In this document: positions 33,833 through 42,986 of the stretch, piece after piece
How the letters are laid out: each line of letters opens with the position of its first letter
How positions within the stretch are numbered: position 1 is the first letter of the stretch
Origin: Streptomyces antibioticus
GTDB taxonomy: Bacteria; Actinomycetota; Actinomycetes; Streptomycetales; Streptomycetaceae
Reading direction: 5' to 3'
Assembly: GCF_001514065.1 (NCBI RefSeq)
Contig: NZ_KQ948422.1
Location: forward strand, 310,001-374,000
DNA length: 64,000 bases
The notes under the pieces: model-generated
Told to the model about the DNA's origin: nothing
The model's input: the letters and a program-made list of their open reading frames with translations, nothing else
The model's database searches: none
Made by a program: the position numbers and the translations under genes

Positions 33833-35587
33833 ATGCCGACCGCCGTATCGGGAAGACCAGCCGAGTTGCCTGGCGAGAGACCCGCGGGAAATCTCGCAGC
33901 CCTCGGTCATCGCCCCGCGGCACCGCGCGGGACGGGTTGGGCCGTGCGCTGGATCGGGGCGCTGGCGATCTGCCAGGCGGCGCTGATGGTGGGCATCGGT
34001 CTGCTGATCACCGGCCCGGCCCACGGCCTGTGGCCCATGACGGTCGAGGACCAGGTCAACTCGGCCTTCGAACGGATGCGCACGCCCACCCTCACCGCGC
34101 TGTCCTCGATCGCTTCCGAGGCCGGCAACACCGAGACCGTGATCGCCGTGACCCTGGTGAGCTGCCTCGGTCTGCTCCTGCTGCCGAAGCTGCCCAGGTG
34201 GCGGCAGGCGACGTTCCTGGCGCTCGCCGTGTCGTTGCAGTCACTGGTCTTTCTGGTCATCACGGTCGCCGTGGACCGGCAGCGTCCCGACGTGCACCGC
34301 CTCGACGGCTCACTACCCACGTCCAGTTACACCTCAGGCCACACCGGCGCGGCGACGGCCGTCTACGGCGGACTGGCCGTCCTCGTCCTCTCCCGCATAC
34401 GCAGCCCGTGGCGGCGCGTCATGGCCGCCGCCCTGTTCCTGGTCCCGATCCTGGTGGGCATCGCCCGGCTCTACCGAGGCATGCACCACCCCACCGATGT
34501 CGTGGGCGGACTCGTGAACGGCGGCCTGTCGCTCTGGATCGTCGGGCGCGCCGTACTCGCCGACGGATTCCTCACCGCTCCCCCGGCATCCGCGGCCGGC
34601 ACGATGCCGCAGGCCACGGCCGAGGGCCACGAACAGCGCTCGGGCCACGTCGCAGTCATCATCAATCCCACGGTCACCGACGCCGGCGACCGTGACGCGC
34701 TCCGGCAGGTCCTCGCGCGATACGGCCACCACGCACCGGAGTTCATCGAGACCACCGCCGACGATCCCGGCGGCGGCCAGACCAGCGAAGCGGTACGCAA
34801 CGGCGCGACCCTCGTGGTGGTCTGCGGCGGCGACGGCACGCTCCGGGCAGCGGCCACCGCCCTGGCGGGCAGCACGGTCCCGCTCGTACTCATCCCCTGC
34901 GGAACCGGCAACCTCCTGGCCCGCAACCTCGGTCTGCCCCTGTCTGCCGCGCATGCCCTTGACGCCGCACTGCGCGGCACCGTCCACCGCGTCGACCTCG
35001 GCCGCATCGAGGCAGACGGCCTGCCCCCTACGCATTTCGCCGCCATGTGCGGCGCCGGGCTGGACGCCGCCATGCTGCAACGCGCCAACGCCCACGACAG
35101 CACGAAGTCCCTCCTGGGCTGGCCCGCCTATGTGCTCGCCCTCCCCCGGGCCTGGCGGCGCACTCCCCGCATGACCGTGGACGTACGGCTGGACGGCGCC
35201 CCGGCTGTTCGGCGCACCGCCCGCATGGTGCTGATCGGCAACGTCGGCGCGGTGCAGGGCGGCATGCGCCTGCTCCCCGACGCGCGCTGCGATGACGGGC
35301 GGCTCGATCTGCTGATCCTCGATCCGCATGGCCTGGGCGGCTGGATCAGGGCCCTGTGGACGCTGCTGCGCGGCACAGCCTCACCGCAGTCGGCCGCGAA
35401 CACCCCTGGCGAGCAGCAGGGCGCCCACGCGCCGGTGGCCTTCTTCACCTTCCGGCGCGCCGAGTTCACCTTCGACCGGGCCCAGCCCCGCGAACTGGAC
35501 GGCGACCCCGTGACGCCCGGGCACCGCCTCAGCGTCGAGGCGAGCCCCGGCGCGCTGACGATGCTGCTGCCCGCGCGGGAGAAGTAG
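33833..35587 (+). CDS. PAP2 phosphatase fused to diacylglycerol/sphingosine kinase-like domain
   Basis: A 584-residue two-part membrane protein starting at ATG 33833 behind AGGGGGGC. The N-terminal half (residues about 40-245) is a PAP2-type phosphatase with six helices and the three motifs as DRQRPD, SYTSGHTG and ARLYRGMHHPTD. The C-terminal half (residues about 265-580) is a DAGK catalytic domain with CGGDGTLRAAA and PCGTGNLLARNLG. The pairing joins dephosphorylation and phosphorylation of lipid substrates in one chain. It heads a tightly packed operon with a BrkB-type protein and a second PAP2 protein, suggesting a lipid or undecaprenyl carrier cycle. Confidence 0.9.
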   Translation: MPTAVSGRPAELPGERPAGNLAALGHRPAAPRGTGWAVRWIGALAICQAALMVGIGLLITGPAHGLWPMTVEDQVNSAFERMRTPTLTALSSIASEAGNTETVIAVTLVSCLGLLLLPKLPRWRQATFLALAVSLQSLVFLVITVAVDRQRPDVHRLDGSLPTSSYTSGHTGAATAVYGGLAVLVLSRIRSPWRRVMAAALFLVPILVGIARLYRGMHHPTDVVGGLVNGGLSLWIVGRAVLADGFLTAPPASAAGTMPQATAEGHEQRSGHVAVIINPTVTDAGDRDALRQVLARYGHHAPEFIETTADDPGGGQTSEAVRNGATLVVVCGGDGTLRAAATALAGSTVPLVLIPCGTGNLLARNLGLPLSAAHALDAALRGTVHRVDLGRIEADGLPPTHFAAMCGAGLDAAMLQRANAHDSTKSLLGWPAYVLALPRAWRRTPRMTVDVRLDGAPAVRRTARMVLIGNVGAVQGGMRLLPDARCDDGRLDLLILDPHGLGGWIRALWTLLRGTASPQSAANTPGEQQGAHAPVAFFTFRRAEFTFDRAQPRELDGDPVTPGHRLSVEASPGALTMLLPAREK

Positions 35588-36541
35588 ATGGGTACGGCGA
35601 CAAAGGTCCCCGAGACACGCGACATGACCGGCGAGGAACTGTCCGGCGACGAGGCCTGGGCAGCTCTGCGCCGGTACGGCGGCTGGCCTCTGCTGCGTGA
35701 CGCGTTCGTCCGCTTCCGCTACGCCGACGGCTTCAGCCACGCCCGGGCCCTCGCTCTGCAAACGGTCCTGGCGGTCATCCCCCTCGCCATCGCCTTCGTC
35801 GGCCTGTCCACCAGCCTGCACACCGAGAACGTCGGCAGGCTCGCGGAGTTGACCATTCACCGGATAGCCCAGGGGCCGAGCGCGGCCGTCGTCGACGACG
35901 CACTCGACCGCAGCCGGCGCAACTCCGGATCAGGCGCCGAGGTCGCTCTCTGGTTCGGCGCCGTCTTCTCCCTGGTCAACGTCACCACCGCCATGTGCCA
36001 GATCGAACGGGGCGCCAACCGGATCTACGGCAACGAACGCGACCGCCCCTTCCACCTCAAGTACCTGCGCGGTCTGGTGATGGCGCTGAGCGCCGGCCTG
36101 CCGCTGGGTCTCGGATTCATCCTCATGGTGGCCGGCGACGACCTCGCCGCGGCGGCGGTCACCGTCTACGACCTGGGCGACAGCACCCTGCACGCCTGGG
36201 ACATCCTGCGCTGGCCCCTCGGGTTCCTGCTCGCCCTCATCTCAGCGAGCGTCGTCTTCCGCCGTTCGCCACGCCGCAACCAACCTGGTTACACCTGGCT
36301 CGCGTTCGGCGCGGCCGTGTATCTCGTGCTGTGGATGGCCCTGACCTGGGTACTGAGCCTCTACCTCGACCTCAGCGGTTCCTTCGACACGATCTACGGC
36401 CCCCTCAGCGCGTTCATGTCCCTGCTGCTGTGGGCCTACCTCACGTCCATCGCCCTGCTGCTCGGCCTGTCCTTCGCAGCACAGCTGGAAGCGGCACGCG
36501 GTCGGCGTCCCGGACCGATCCAGGACGACCCAGGAGTCTGA
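35588..36541 (+). CDS. YihY/BrkB-family membrane protein
   Basis: A 317-residue membrane protein with about six helices. Family features include ALALQTVLAVIPLAIAFVGL near the start, a long first loop with VDDALDRSRRN, and the GFILMVAG and TYGPLSAFMSLLLWAYLTS-like region (here TIYGPLSAFMSLLLWAYLT) near the C-terminus. Members of this family are widespread but of debated function; some are linked to lipid or envelope transport. The ATG directly follows the TAG of the PAP2-DAGK gene, so translation is likely coupled. Confidence 0.88.
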   Translation: MGTATKVPETRDMTGEELSGDEAWAALRRYGGWPLLRDAFVRFRYADGFSHARALALQTVLAVIPLAIAFVGLSTSLHTENVGRLAELTIHRIAQGPSAAVVDDALDRSRRNSGSGAEVALWFGAVFSLVNVTTAMCQIERGANRIYGNERDRPFHLKYLRGLVMALSAGLPLGLGFILMVAGDDLAAAAVTVYDLGDSTLHAWDILRWPLGFLLALISASVVFRRSPRRNQPGYTWLAFGAAVYLVLWMALTWVLSLYLDLSGSFDTIYGPLSAFMSLLLWAYLTSIALLLGLSFAAQLEAARGRRPGPIQDDPGV

Positions 36542-37324
36542 ATGAGCACGAACGCAATGTTGCGGAACCTCCGGGCACGCCGCCGACAGGCCGACCGCAG
36601 GTACGGTGCGCGACTGCTGGCCTCCGCCGGCCTCGCCTCCGTGAGTGCGGTCCTGTTCGGGCTGGTGCTCATCCTGGTCGAAGGGCAGTGGCGGCCGTTG
36701 CAACGGCTGGACACGTCAGCCGCGCAACGCCTGCACAGCACGGTCCTCGACCATCCCGCGTGGGCGAGCACCCTGCACGTGCTCTCCGACCGGGTCTGGG
36801 ACCCGGTGACGCTGCGCCTGGCCGTCGCGGTGCTGACCGTGTGGCTGCTGTACCGCAGGGCGTGGCGCCTGGCCGCCTGGGCTGCGGTGACCGCCGTGGC
36901 AGGCGGGCTCATCGGCCTGCTGGTCAAGACGGTGGTGGAACGGGCCAGGCCGGACCTGCAGGATCCGGTCGCCCACGCGCCGGGCTACTCCTTTCCCTCC
37001 GGTCACGCCATGACGGCCACCACGTGCTTCGGCATCTTCCTGCTCGTGCTGCTGCCGCTGATCCCGCGGGCCTGGCACATCGTGTTCTGGTGCCTGGCCA
37101 CGATCTCCGTCCTCGGCGTCGGCTTCACCCGAGTCGCTCTCGGCGTGCACTGGTGCAGCGACGTTCTGGGCGGCTGGCTCCTCGGCCTCGCCGTCGTCGC
37201 CGCCACCGCCTGGTCCTTCCAGACCTGGCGCGCCGAAGTGGGACGAGGCCACACGGCAGTGACGGACGGTCTGGAACCGGAAATCACCCATGACGCACCC
37301 GAGGACGACACGGCCCGGCCATAG
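36542..37324 (+). CDS. PAP2-superfamily membrane phosphatase
   Basis: This 260-residue phosphatase has about six helices and the full PAP2 signature: KTVVERARPD, SFPSGHAM and RVALGVHWCSDVLGG (catalytic His in the second and third motifs). It would remove phosphate from lipid phosphates such as undecaprenyl pyrophosphate or phosphatidic acid at the membrane. Its ATG immediately follows the BrkB stop, and it ends the three-gene operon before a hairpin terminator at 37432-37464. Confidence 0.92.
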   Translation: MSTNAMLRNLRARRRQADRRYGARLLASAGLASVSAVLFGLVLILVEGQWRPLQRLDTSAAQRLHSTVLDHPAWASTLHVLSDRVWDPVTLRLAVAVLTVWLLYRRAWRLAAWAAVTAVAGGLIGLLVKTVVERARPDLQDPVAHAPGYSFPSGHAMTATTCFGIFLLVLLPLIPRAWHIVFWCLATISVLGVGFTRVALGVHWCSDVLGGWLLGLAVVAATAWSFQTWRAEVGRGHTAVTDGLEPEITHDAPEDDTARP

Positions 37325-37431
37325 GTGGGCGTCACGGCCGCGGCGACGACACCCTGGCAGGCCGTCGGCCCGGGGGCCATGGAGTTCTGAGGCGACGGGA
37401 CGGCAGTCGAACGAAGATCGGGGCCCATCGA

Positions 37432-37496
37432 GGTCGCCGCGGCATCGGGCCGGCCGCGGCGACCGGTTCTCGGGTGGTTCCTCAGACCTGAGGAAC
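37432..37496. terminator. Two hairpins between convergent genes
   Basis: A perfect 12-bp stem (37432-37443 with 37453-37464, 9-nt loop) is followed by a 9-bp palindrome (GTTCCTCAG at 37477-37485 with 37488-37496). The second contains the MFS stop codon. They lie between the convergent PAP2 and MFS genes and probably terminate both. Confidence 0.75.
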
Positions 37497-38759
37497 GGTG
37501 GCAGGGGTCCGGCTCAGGCGCAGGCGCTGCGCGAGCAGTGCCAGGGCGCACAGTGCGGCGACCGTGGCCGCATAGGTGACGAAGGTGTCCTTCAGGCCGG
37601 CGTGCGTGGTGGCGATGCCTGCGATCACGGCGGGGATGCTGAAGGCCAGGTAGGAGATGACGAAGGCGACGGAGAACAGTTCGCTGCGTTCGGCGGGGCG
37701 GGCTATCCGAGCCAGGGTGCCGAAGCTGGCCAGGGCGGAGCCGCCGAATCCGACGCCCGCGATGGCGGTGCCGAGCGCGGCCGCGGTCAGGGAGTGCGCT
37801 TCCACACCGGTCAGGGCGACGGCCGTGCCGAGAAGGAGCAGGGTCGCGCTCACGGCGAGGGTGCGGCCGACGGGCCAGCCGCGCAGGGCGAGGGCGGTGA
37901 GGAAGGCCGGGCCGGTGAGCAGGGTGACCACGAGTCCGCCGACGACGTGGTTGGAGAGGCCGAACAGGCCGGCGGCGACGGACGGGCCGAGGGAGAGGTA
38001 GAGGCCGCCGAGTGCCCAGCTCGCGATGAGGATCGGGACCAGGCTCAGCAGGTCGGCCCGCAGGTGGGGGGCGATGCGCAAGCGGGGCTGGAGGGATCGG
38101 GCGGCGCCGGGGCGCCGCAGCGAGGTCTCGGGCATAGCCGACAGCAGGGCACCGGCCACCACCAGAGCAAGGAGCAGCAGCACGTAGACGAGGCGGGTGG
38201 GGTGCGGGCCGTACTCGATCAGGAGCCCGCATCCGAGTGAGCCCAGTCCGAGTCCGAAGGTGGGCGCGGTACCCGTGACGAGACCCGCCCGGTGCGGGGC
38301 GTGCGCGGGGTTGAGGTCGGACAGGGCGGCGCCGAGCGTGGTCATCGCCGCCCCGGTGGCGATGCCCTGGATGAAGCGTGCCGTCAGCAGCAGGCCGACG
38401 CTCCCCGCGGTGAGGAACACAACCATGGAGACGGCTTCAAGCGCGATCGCGGAGAGCAGGACCGGACGGCGGCCGAGGTGGTCGGAGAGGGCGCCGAGGA
38501 CGAGGAGCGCCCCGATCATGCCGAGCACGTAGACGGCGAAGACCGTGGTGAGGGTGGTGGCGGAGAAGTGCCATTCCTGCTGGTAGACGACATAGAGCGG
38601 GGAGGGCGCGCTGGAGGCGGCCATGAAGAGCACGAAGACGACCGCGAGAGAGGCGAAGGCGACGGGACGGCTCAGTCGTCGTCGCCTCTCGTCCGGTGGC
38701 GCTGTGCGGTCGGTGGGCGGCGGGGAGGCCTGGAGCGGGGACGAGGTGGGACCGGACAC
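37482..38759 (-). CDS. MFS transporter (DHA1-like, 12 TM)
   Basis: A 425-residue transporter with twelve predicted helices. Motif A is intact as GALSDHLGRRPVLL between helices 2 and 3, and the helix 4-5 region reads ARFIQGIATGAAMTTLG. The GTG start at 38759 gives a short basic N-terminus (DERRRRLSRP) before the first helix; an upstream extension would cover the operator region. It is divergent from a TetR gene with a shared dyad, the usual layout of a drug exporter and its repressor. The substrate is unknown. Confidence 0.88.
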   Translation of the reverse strand: MSGPTSSPLQASPPPTDRTAPPDERRRRLSRPVAFASLAVVFVLFMAASSAPSPLYVVYQQEWHFSATTLTTVFAVYVLGMIGALLVLGALSDHLGRRPVLLSAIALEAVSMVVFLTAGSVGLLLTARFIQGIATGAAMTTLGAALSDLNPAHAPHRAGLVTGTAPTFGLGLGSLGCGLLIEYGPHPTRLVYVLLLLALVVAGALLSAMPETSLRRPGAARSLQPRLRIAPHLRADLLSLVPILIASWALGGLYLSLGPSVAAGLFGLSNHVVGGLVVTLLTGPAFLTALALRGWPVGRTLAVSATLLLLGTAVALTGVEAHSLTAAALGTAIAGVGFGGSALASFGTLARIARPAERSELFSVAFVISYLAFSIPAVIAGIATTHAGLKDTFVTYAATVAALCALALLAQRLRLSRTPATVPQV

Positions 38760-38774
38760 GGCGAACTCCAAAAG

Positions 38775-38821
38775 CAGTGATCGATGCGTTTGGGACGCTA
38801 CCACTAACGCAGCGATCAGTG
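38775..38821. promoter_or_regulatory. Operator dyad between MFS and TetR genes
   Basis: CAGTGATCGATGCGTT (38775-38790) and AACGCAGCGATCAGTG (38806-38821) form a 16-bp inverted repeat with two mismatches and a 15-bp centre. It spans most of the 75-bp divergent region, a typical TetR-dimer operator controlling both genes. GATAAT at 38823-38828, six bases before ATG 38835, suggests a nearly leaderless TetR transcript. Confidence 0.7.
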
Positions 38822-38834
38822 CGATAATTTCCGC

Positions 38835-39401
38835 ATGGCTGACTCGTCGACTCAGGTACGTCCCGGCGGCCGCTCCGCGAAGGTGCGGGCGGCCGTTCAT
38901 CGCGCTGTCGCGGAACTCCTCGCCGAGGAAGAAGCGGAGACTTTGACCCTGCCCTCGGTGGCCACACGCGCCGGTGTGCACCCCACCACCCTGTACCGGC
39001 GCTGGGGATCCATCGCCCAGCTCCTCACCGACGTCGCCAGCAGCCGCTTCACCGACGACCTGGTCGTCCCCGACTCCGGCTCCTTGGCCGGGGACCTCCA
39101 ACGCTGGCTCGCCGACGTGGCCACCGACGTCGCCGACCCCGACACCCTCGCCCTCATGCGGGCGACCATCGGCTCCGGACCGGCAGGCGGCTGCGCCTGC
39201 GTCGAGGACCGCCACCGCCAGCTCGCCGCCATCATCCAGCGCGAACAGGACCGCGGGGGAACGGCAACCGACGTGGAGAGCGCGGCGGACTTCCTCCTCG
39301 GCCCCCTCTACTACCGCGCCGTCTTCACCCCCGAACCCGCCACCGCAGACTGGGCCCGCACCCTGGTGACCACCTACCTGGCCACGCTCAATACACCCTG
39401 A
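38835..39401 (+). CDS. TetR-family regulator of the MFS exporter
   Basis: A 188-residue TetR protein. HTH residues about 15-65 include VRAAVHRAVAELLAEEEAETLT and the recognition pair VATRAGVHPTTLYRRWGS. The C-terminal helical domain resembles the AefR/TetR_C_11 type (GPLYYRAVFT near residue 160). It is divergent from the MFS gene and the dyad lies between them. It probably represses the exporter and itself until an exported compound binds. Confidence 0.88.
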   Translation: MADSSTQVRPGGRSAKVRAAVHRAVAELLAEEEAETLTLPSVATRAGVHPTTLYRRWGSIAQLLTDVASSRFTDDLVVPDSGSLAGDLQRWLADVATDVADPDTLALMRATIGSGPAGGCACVEDRHRQLAAIIQREQDRGGTATDVESAADFLLGPLYYRAVFTPEPATADWARTLVTTYLATLNTP

Positions 39402-39519
39402 GGCGCCCCTGACCGCAGGAGTGCGACGCGGCTCAGGCACAGATGCCCATCCTCCAGCCGCAGACCGCCTGGCCCGTCTTGCCAGCGCCTGCGCCGAGGG
39501 CGGCTTGCGGCGCTCGGGG

Positions 39520-39752
39520 CAGTGTCGACCGCCTGGCACGGGTCACCGTCCGGGCGTCCACCAGCCTCCCCCGAGGCCTGACCACTCAGGTGGCCGAGTC
39601 GGTCACCGAGACCGCCGAGACGTCCGGCGCTGATCTGATCGCGCTGACCCGCATCACCGGGGTTCCGGCGAGGCGTTGTTCCGTCCCCGGGAGAGTGACG
39701 CGGTCGCGCATCACACCGGTGCGGCGGTGCCGCTGCCCCGGAGGAAGCCGCG
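39520..39752 (+). pseudogene. Remnant of a universal stress protein (UspA) gene
   Basis: A plus-strand stretch encodes LARVTVRASTSLPRGLTTQV, a short linker, then ETSGADLIALTRITG, after which the frame shifts to GEALFRPRESDAVAHHTGAAVPL. Joined, these match the C-terminal half of UspA proteins (ADLIALTTHG then GSVADAVAHHT-AAVLLV pattern). There is no N-terminal half and a frameshift is present, so this is a decayed fragment. Confidence 0.55.
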
Positions 39753-39942
39753 TCGGGCCGTTACCCGCCGATCCAGCGGACGGGGGCCCACAGCCCGGAG
39801 CGGCGCAGGGACTGTGGGCAGTGCAGGCAGAACTCGTCCATCTCCCGCCGCTTCGTGGAGGCTGCCACGTGCCGCGACCGGCGCCGCCATGTCCACCTCG
39901 GCATCACGGGATGACTCAGTACGGCTGCCATCAGCGCCCGCG

Positions 39943-40119
39943 TCAGCGTCTGCGGCCGCCACGCGACCAACCGCTGCCGATCCCCGCGAGATGCAGAGCA
40001 AGCGCGGTCAGCCCGAGGAGCATCACATTGGTCGAACTGAAGGTGTCATTGGTCGAGATGTCAGCCGCGTTGATCAGGAAAGCGATGAAGAACAGGACTG
40101 CGGAAACGATGGCCAACAT
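39943..40119 (-). CDS. Small membrane protein (58 residues)
   Basis: A short gene with ATG 40119 behind an excellent AAGGAG. The protein has two membrane segments: MLAIVSAVLFFIAFLIN at the start and VMLLGLTALALHLAGIG after a polar DISTNDTFSST loop. It ends in a basic GGRRR tail. The sequence type (FLIN-loop-FS-T-LL-GL-ALHLAG) is common among small Streptomyces membrane proteins of unknown role. It stands alone between the UspA remnant and the Sua5 gene. Confidence 0.75.
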   Translation of the reverse strand: MLAIVSAVLFFIAFLINAADISTNDTFSSTNVMLLGLTALALHLAGIGSGWSRGGRRR

Positions 40120-40374
40120 GGTGATGTCTCCTTCGGGTTGGAGTTCTTCGCTCGTGTGCCGTGCGAATGCCCCTCAATAGCCGAAACACACAGCTGCGAA
40201 CCCTCAAGCCGTCTCGGCCATGCGCGCTGCGGGAGAAATCTCGTGCTGTCGACCGGAGCCCTGACGGCTTTCGTGCCTCTGGACTCCTGTCGGCGACGGT
40301 TCGATGTCATGCGCCGATAGGGCCCAGGACCACGGAAAACAGAGAGCGGGATCAGTGAGAGGATTGCGCGCGTG

Positions 40375-41364
40375 ATGGCAAGAACCACTGACATCGAAAC
40401 GGCGGCCGGTGTGTTGCGCGACGGGGGCCTGGTGGCCATCCCGACCGAGACCGTCTACGGCTTGGGCGCCAACGCCGAGGATCCCGCCGCCGTCGCGCGT
40501 ATCTTCCACGTCAAGGGGCGGCCGCCCTCCCACCCGCTCATCGTCCACATCGGCGGTGCGGAGCAGCTGGCCGAATGGGTCGAGGAGGTGCCGGCCACCG
40601 CACGCCTGCTGGCCGAGCACTTCTGGCCCGGGCCCCTGACGCTGGTCCTGCGGCGCGGCCGCCGGGTACCCCTCGAAGCCACCGGTGGCCTGGAGACGGT
40701 GGCCGTGCGCGTGCCCGACCACCCCCTCACACTCGCGCTACTGTCGGCCTTCGGCGGCGGTGTGACAGCCCCGTCCGCCAACCGCTTCGGATCTGTCAGC
40801 CCCACCACGTCGGACCATGTCCGTGCCGAGCTCGGGGATGCCGTCGACTTCGTGCTGGACGGCGGCCCCTGCGAGGTCGGCGTCGAATCGACCATCGTCG
40901 ATGTCACGGGCGAGATCCCGAGCATCCTCCGGCCCGGCGGGGTGTCACGCGAAGACCTCGAAGCGGTGCTGGGCCACCCGCTGACGCTCCCCACGACGAG
41001 CAGCGTCCGGGTGCCGGGCCAGCACCCGTCGCACTACGCCCCCCGGGCACGGGTCATCCTCGTCGAGCCCGAGAAGGTCGTCGCCGAAGCGCAAAGCGCG
41101 CAGGAGCAGGGCCACCAGGTCGGCGTCCTGCTCCCTGCCCCCTTCGCCGACGCTCCGGTGAAGGCGCACTTCGTTGTGGCCCTCCCTGATTCGATGGCCG
41201 CCTACGCGCGCGGGCTGTACGGGTTCCTGCGCGAACTCGATCAGCAAGGGTGCGATCTGATCATCGCGTCCTTGCCGCCGGAGGACGGGCTGGGTCTGGC
41301 GATCGCCAACCGCCTCCGCCGCGCCGCCGGCCCCCGCCCCTCCCTCGGCAACGCCCGACAGTGA
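40375..41364 (+). CDS. Threonylcarbamoyl-AMP synthase (Sua5/YrdC family)
   Basis: This 329-residue protein has the YrdC domain (residues about 1-205) with IPTETVYGLGANAEDP, HVKGRPPSHPLIVHIG and APSANRFGSVSP. A C-terminal Sua5 extension (residues about 215-325) begins PGQHPSHYAPRARV. The family makes threonylcarbamoyl-AMP from threonine, bicarbonate and ATP for the t6A base in tRNA. Most actinobacteria also have a shorter YrdC copy elsewhere, so this may be a second, accessory copy. ATG 40375 is used; GTG 40372 is adjacent. Confidence 0.88.
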   Translation: MARTTDIETAAGVLRDGGLVAIPTETVYGLGANAEDPAAVARIFHVKGRPPSHPLIVHIGGAEQLAEWVEEVPATARLLAEHFWPGPLTLVLRRGRRVPLEATGGLETVAVRVPDHPLTLALLSAFGGGVTAPSANRFGSVSPTTSDHVRAELGDAVDFVLDGGPCEVGVESTIVDVTGEIPSILRPGGVSREDLEAVLGHPLTLPTTSSVRVPGQHPSHYAPRARVILVEPEKVVAEAQSAQEQGHQVGVLLPAPFADAPVKAHFVVALPDSMAAYARGLYGFLRELDQQGCDLIIASLPPEDGLGLAIANRLRRAAGPRPSLGNARQ

Positions 41365-41544
41365 CGGGCTGATCTGCAGTCGCGACGGGGCATCGGCAGT
41401 GACATCCGGAACCCGGGCTGTGGCCCGGGCTACACGGTCGCCCTGTTGCCCCGTCGGGCTGTCCCGGGGATCCGGCTGTTGACGCCGCCCCGGCTCGGCT
41501 GAACAAGACAAGTAACGGGCGGCGCGCCTCACAGCAGAATGGCT

Positions 41545-41597
41545 GCCTCCCCTGCAAGGGGAGGCGGTTGAGGACGGCCGCCTGCTGGATCAGGCGG
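41545..41597. terminator. Two hairpins between convergent Sua5 and GH30 genes
   Basis: A perfect 9-bp stem (GCCTCCCCT, 41545-41553, with 41557-41565) has a 3-nt loop. A second 7-bp stem (CCGCCTG, 41578-41584, with 41591-41597) follows. They sit just beyond the stop of the minus-strand GH30 gene and beyond the plus-strand Sua5 gene, so they may end both transcripts. Confidence 0.75.
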
Positions 41598-41605
41598 TGC
41601 CAGGT

Positions 41606-42913
41606 TCAGCGGATCACAAAGGTCGTCACGCTCTGAGCGGGCAGCGAACCGGTGAAGGAGCCGTTCGACATGCCGACCGCGCCCTGGGACGCTACATTCC
41701 TGCTCGCGTCGGTCAGCCAGGAAGCGACACTGGAACCGGCGCCGTTCACCATGGTGAACGACTGACTGACCGCGGCCGTCCCCTTGTTCACCGCGACGAC
41801 GACCGTGGAGCCGCCGCCCCGGTACGCGGAGACGTAGACGTTCGCCGCGGGGTTCGCCGTCGCGCCGATCCGCACATACCCCGGCCGCACGAACCGGGCG
41901 AAGTGCGCCATGGCGGCGCCGCGCTTGCTCATCCTGCCGTCCTCGCGCATGGGGCCGTAGCTGCGCCGGATGTACCACCAGATGTAGGCCTGGAACTCGG
42001 CGTCCACCATGGCCCGGTGGATGTGCTCCCCCACACCGAGAGCCTGCGGCCAAAGGTCCGCCGAATCCGAGCTGTTGGGGTAGTACACCTCCGTCATCCA
42101 GAGCTCTTTGCCCGCACCCTTCTGCTGGAAGAGGGGATAGGGGAAGTTGCCGAACGAAGTGCCGTACAGGTGGGCTCCGATCACGTCCACGTTGGCGAGC
42201 GCCACCGGGTCGTTGAGGATCGGGTCCGACATGTTCTTCAGGTACTGGAAGGACTCCGGCGCGATGACCCTGGTACCGATCGAGCCGGCGTTCTCCCTCA
42301 GGAACCGCACCATTTCGGCCGGGGTCCACCACGTCCAGTCCTGGGCGTAGTCGGGCTCGTTCTGCACGGAAATGCCGTACAGATTCACTCCGTTGTTGCG
42401 GAGGTAGGTGTTGAAGTCGTTCAGGTGCTGGGCGTAGGCGCCGTACATGCTGTACCTGAGACGACGTGCGTTGGTCTGGGTGCCGTGGACGAAGGTCTCC
42501 ACCATGGAGGCGGGCGGGTTCCAGGGTGACGCGATGACGGCGGCCCCGAGCTGCACCGCACGCTTCGCGGTCGCCAGATCGGGGCTCCAGGTCGCCCGGT
42601 CCTCGGGCACCGGGATCCGTAACAGGGTGAATCCCAACTGCCCGTCCCCGGTCCCGAATGCCATGTCCCGCTGAGCCGCGGTGAGGTCGCCGATCCACGC
42701 GGCATGCGCCATACCGCCGAAGCCCCGGATCGTCTGCCGCGTCACCGACGGGTCGATGACCACCGCGGCGGCGGCCGTCGCGGACCCGGCGTCCGAGGCC
42801 CTCGCGAACGATGCCGTGGCGGCGAGGAGGGGCAGGGCGCCCATCGACGCCACGATGGCCCTCCTGCTCGCTGACCTTCGCCCTTCGACAGGCTCATTCC
42901 GACTCTGCGCCAT
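41606..42913 (-). CDS. Secreted GH30 glucuronoxylanase (XynC-like)
   Basis: A 435-residue secreted glycoside hydrolase of family GH30, subfamily 8. ATG 42913 follows GAGGAGGAGA, an excellent ribosome binding site. The N-terminus has a twin-arginine-like stretch (RRSASRRAIV) and a signal peptide of about 40 residues. Acid/base Glu186 lies in SVQNEPDY and nucleophile Glu275 in LWMTEVYY. The YIRRSYGPM segment supplies the arginine that in this subfamily binds the glucuronic acid branch of xylan. It would cut glucuronoxylan at substituted positions. A CebR-type operator upstream suggests induction by cello- or xylo-oligosaccharides. Confidence 0.93.
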   Translation of the reverse strand: MAQSRNEPVEGRRSASRRAIVASMGALPLLAATASFARASDAGSATAAAAVVIDPSVTRQTIRGFGGMAHAAWIGDLTAAQRDMAFGTGDGQLGFTLLRIPVPEDRATWSPDLATAKRAVQLGAAVIASPWNPPASMVETFVHGTQTNARRLRYSMYGAYAQHLNDFNTYLRNNGVNLYGISVQNEPDYAQDWTWWTPAEMVRFLRENAGSIGTRVIAPESFQYLKNMSDPILNDPVALANVDVIGAHLYGTSFGNFPYPLFQQKGAGKELWMTEVYYPNSSDSADLWPQALGVGEHIHRAMVDAEFQAYIWWYIRRSYGPMREDGRMSKRGAAMAHFARFVRPGYVRIGATANPAANVYVSAYRGGGSTVVVAVNKGTAAVSQSFTMVNGAGSSVASWLTDASRNVASQGAVGMSNGSFTGSLPAQSVTTFVIR

Positions 42914-42986
42914 GTCTCCTCCTCGTGACTGCAGCGCGCACTCCGGCACCTTCTCGGCTGCGCCCGCCCGAACAGGCCGCACACCA

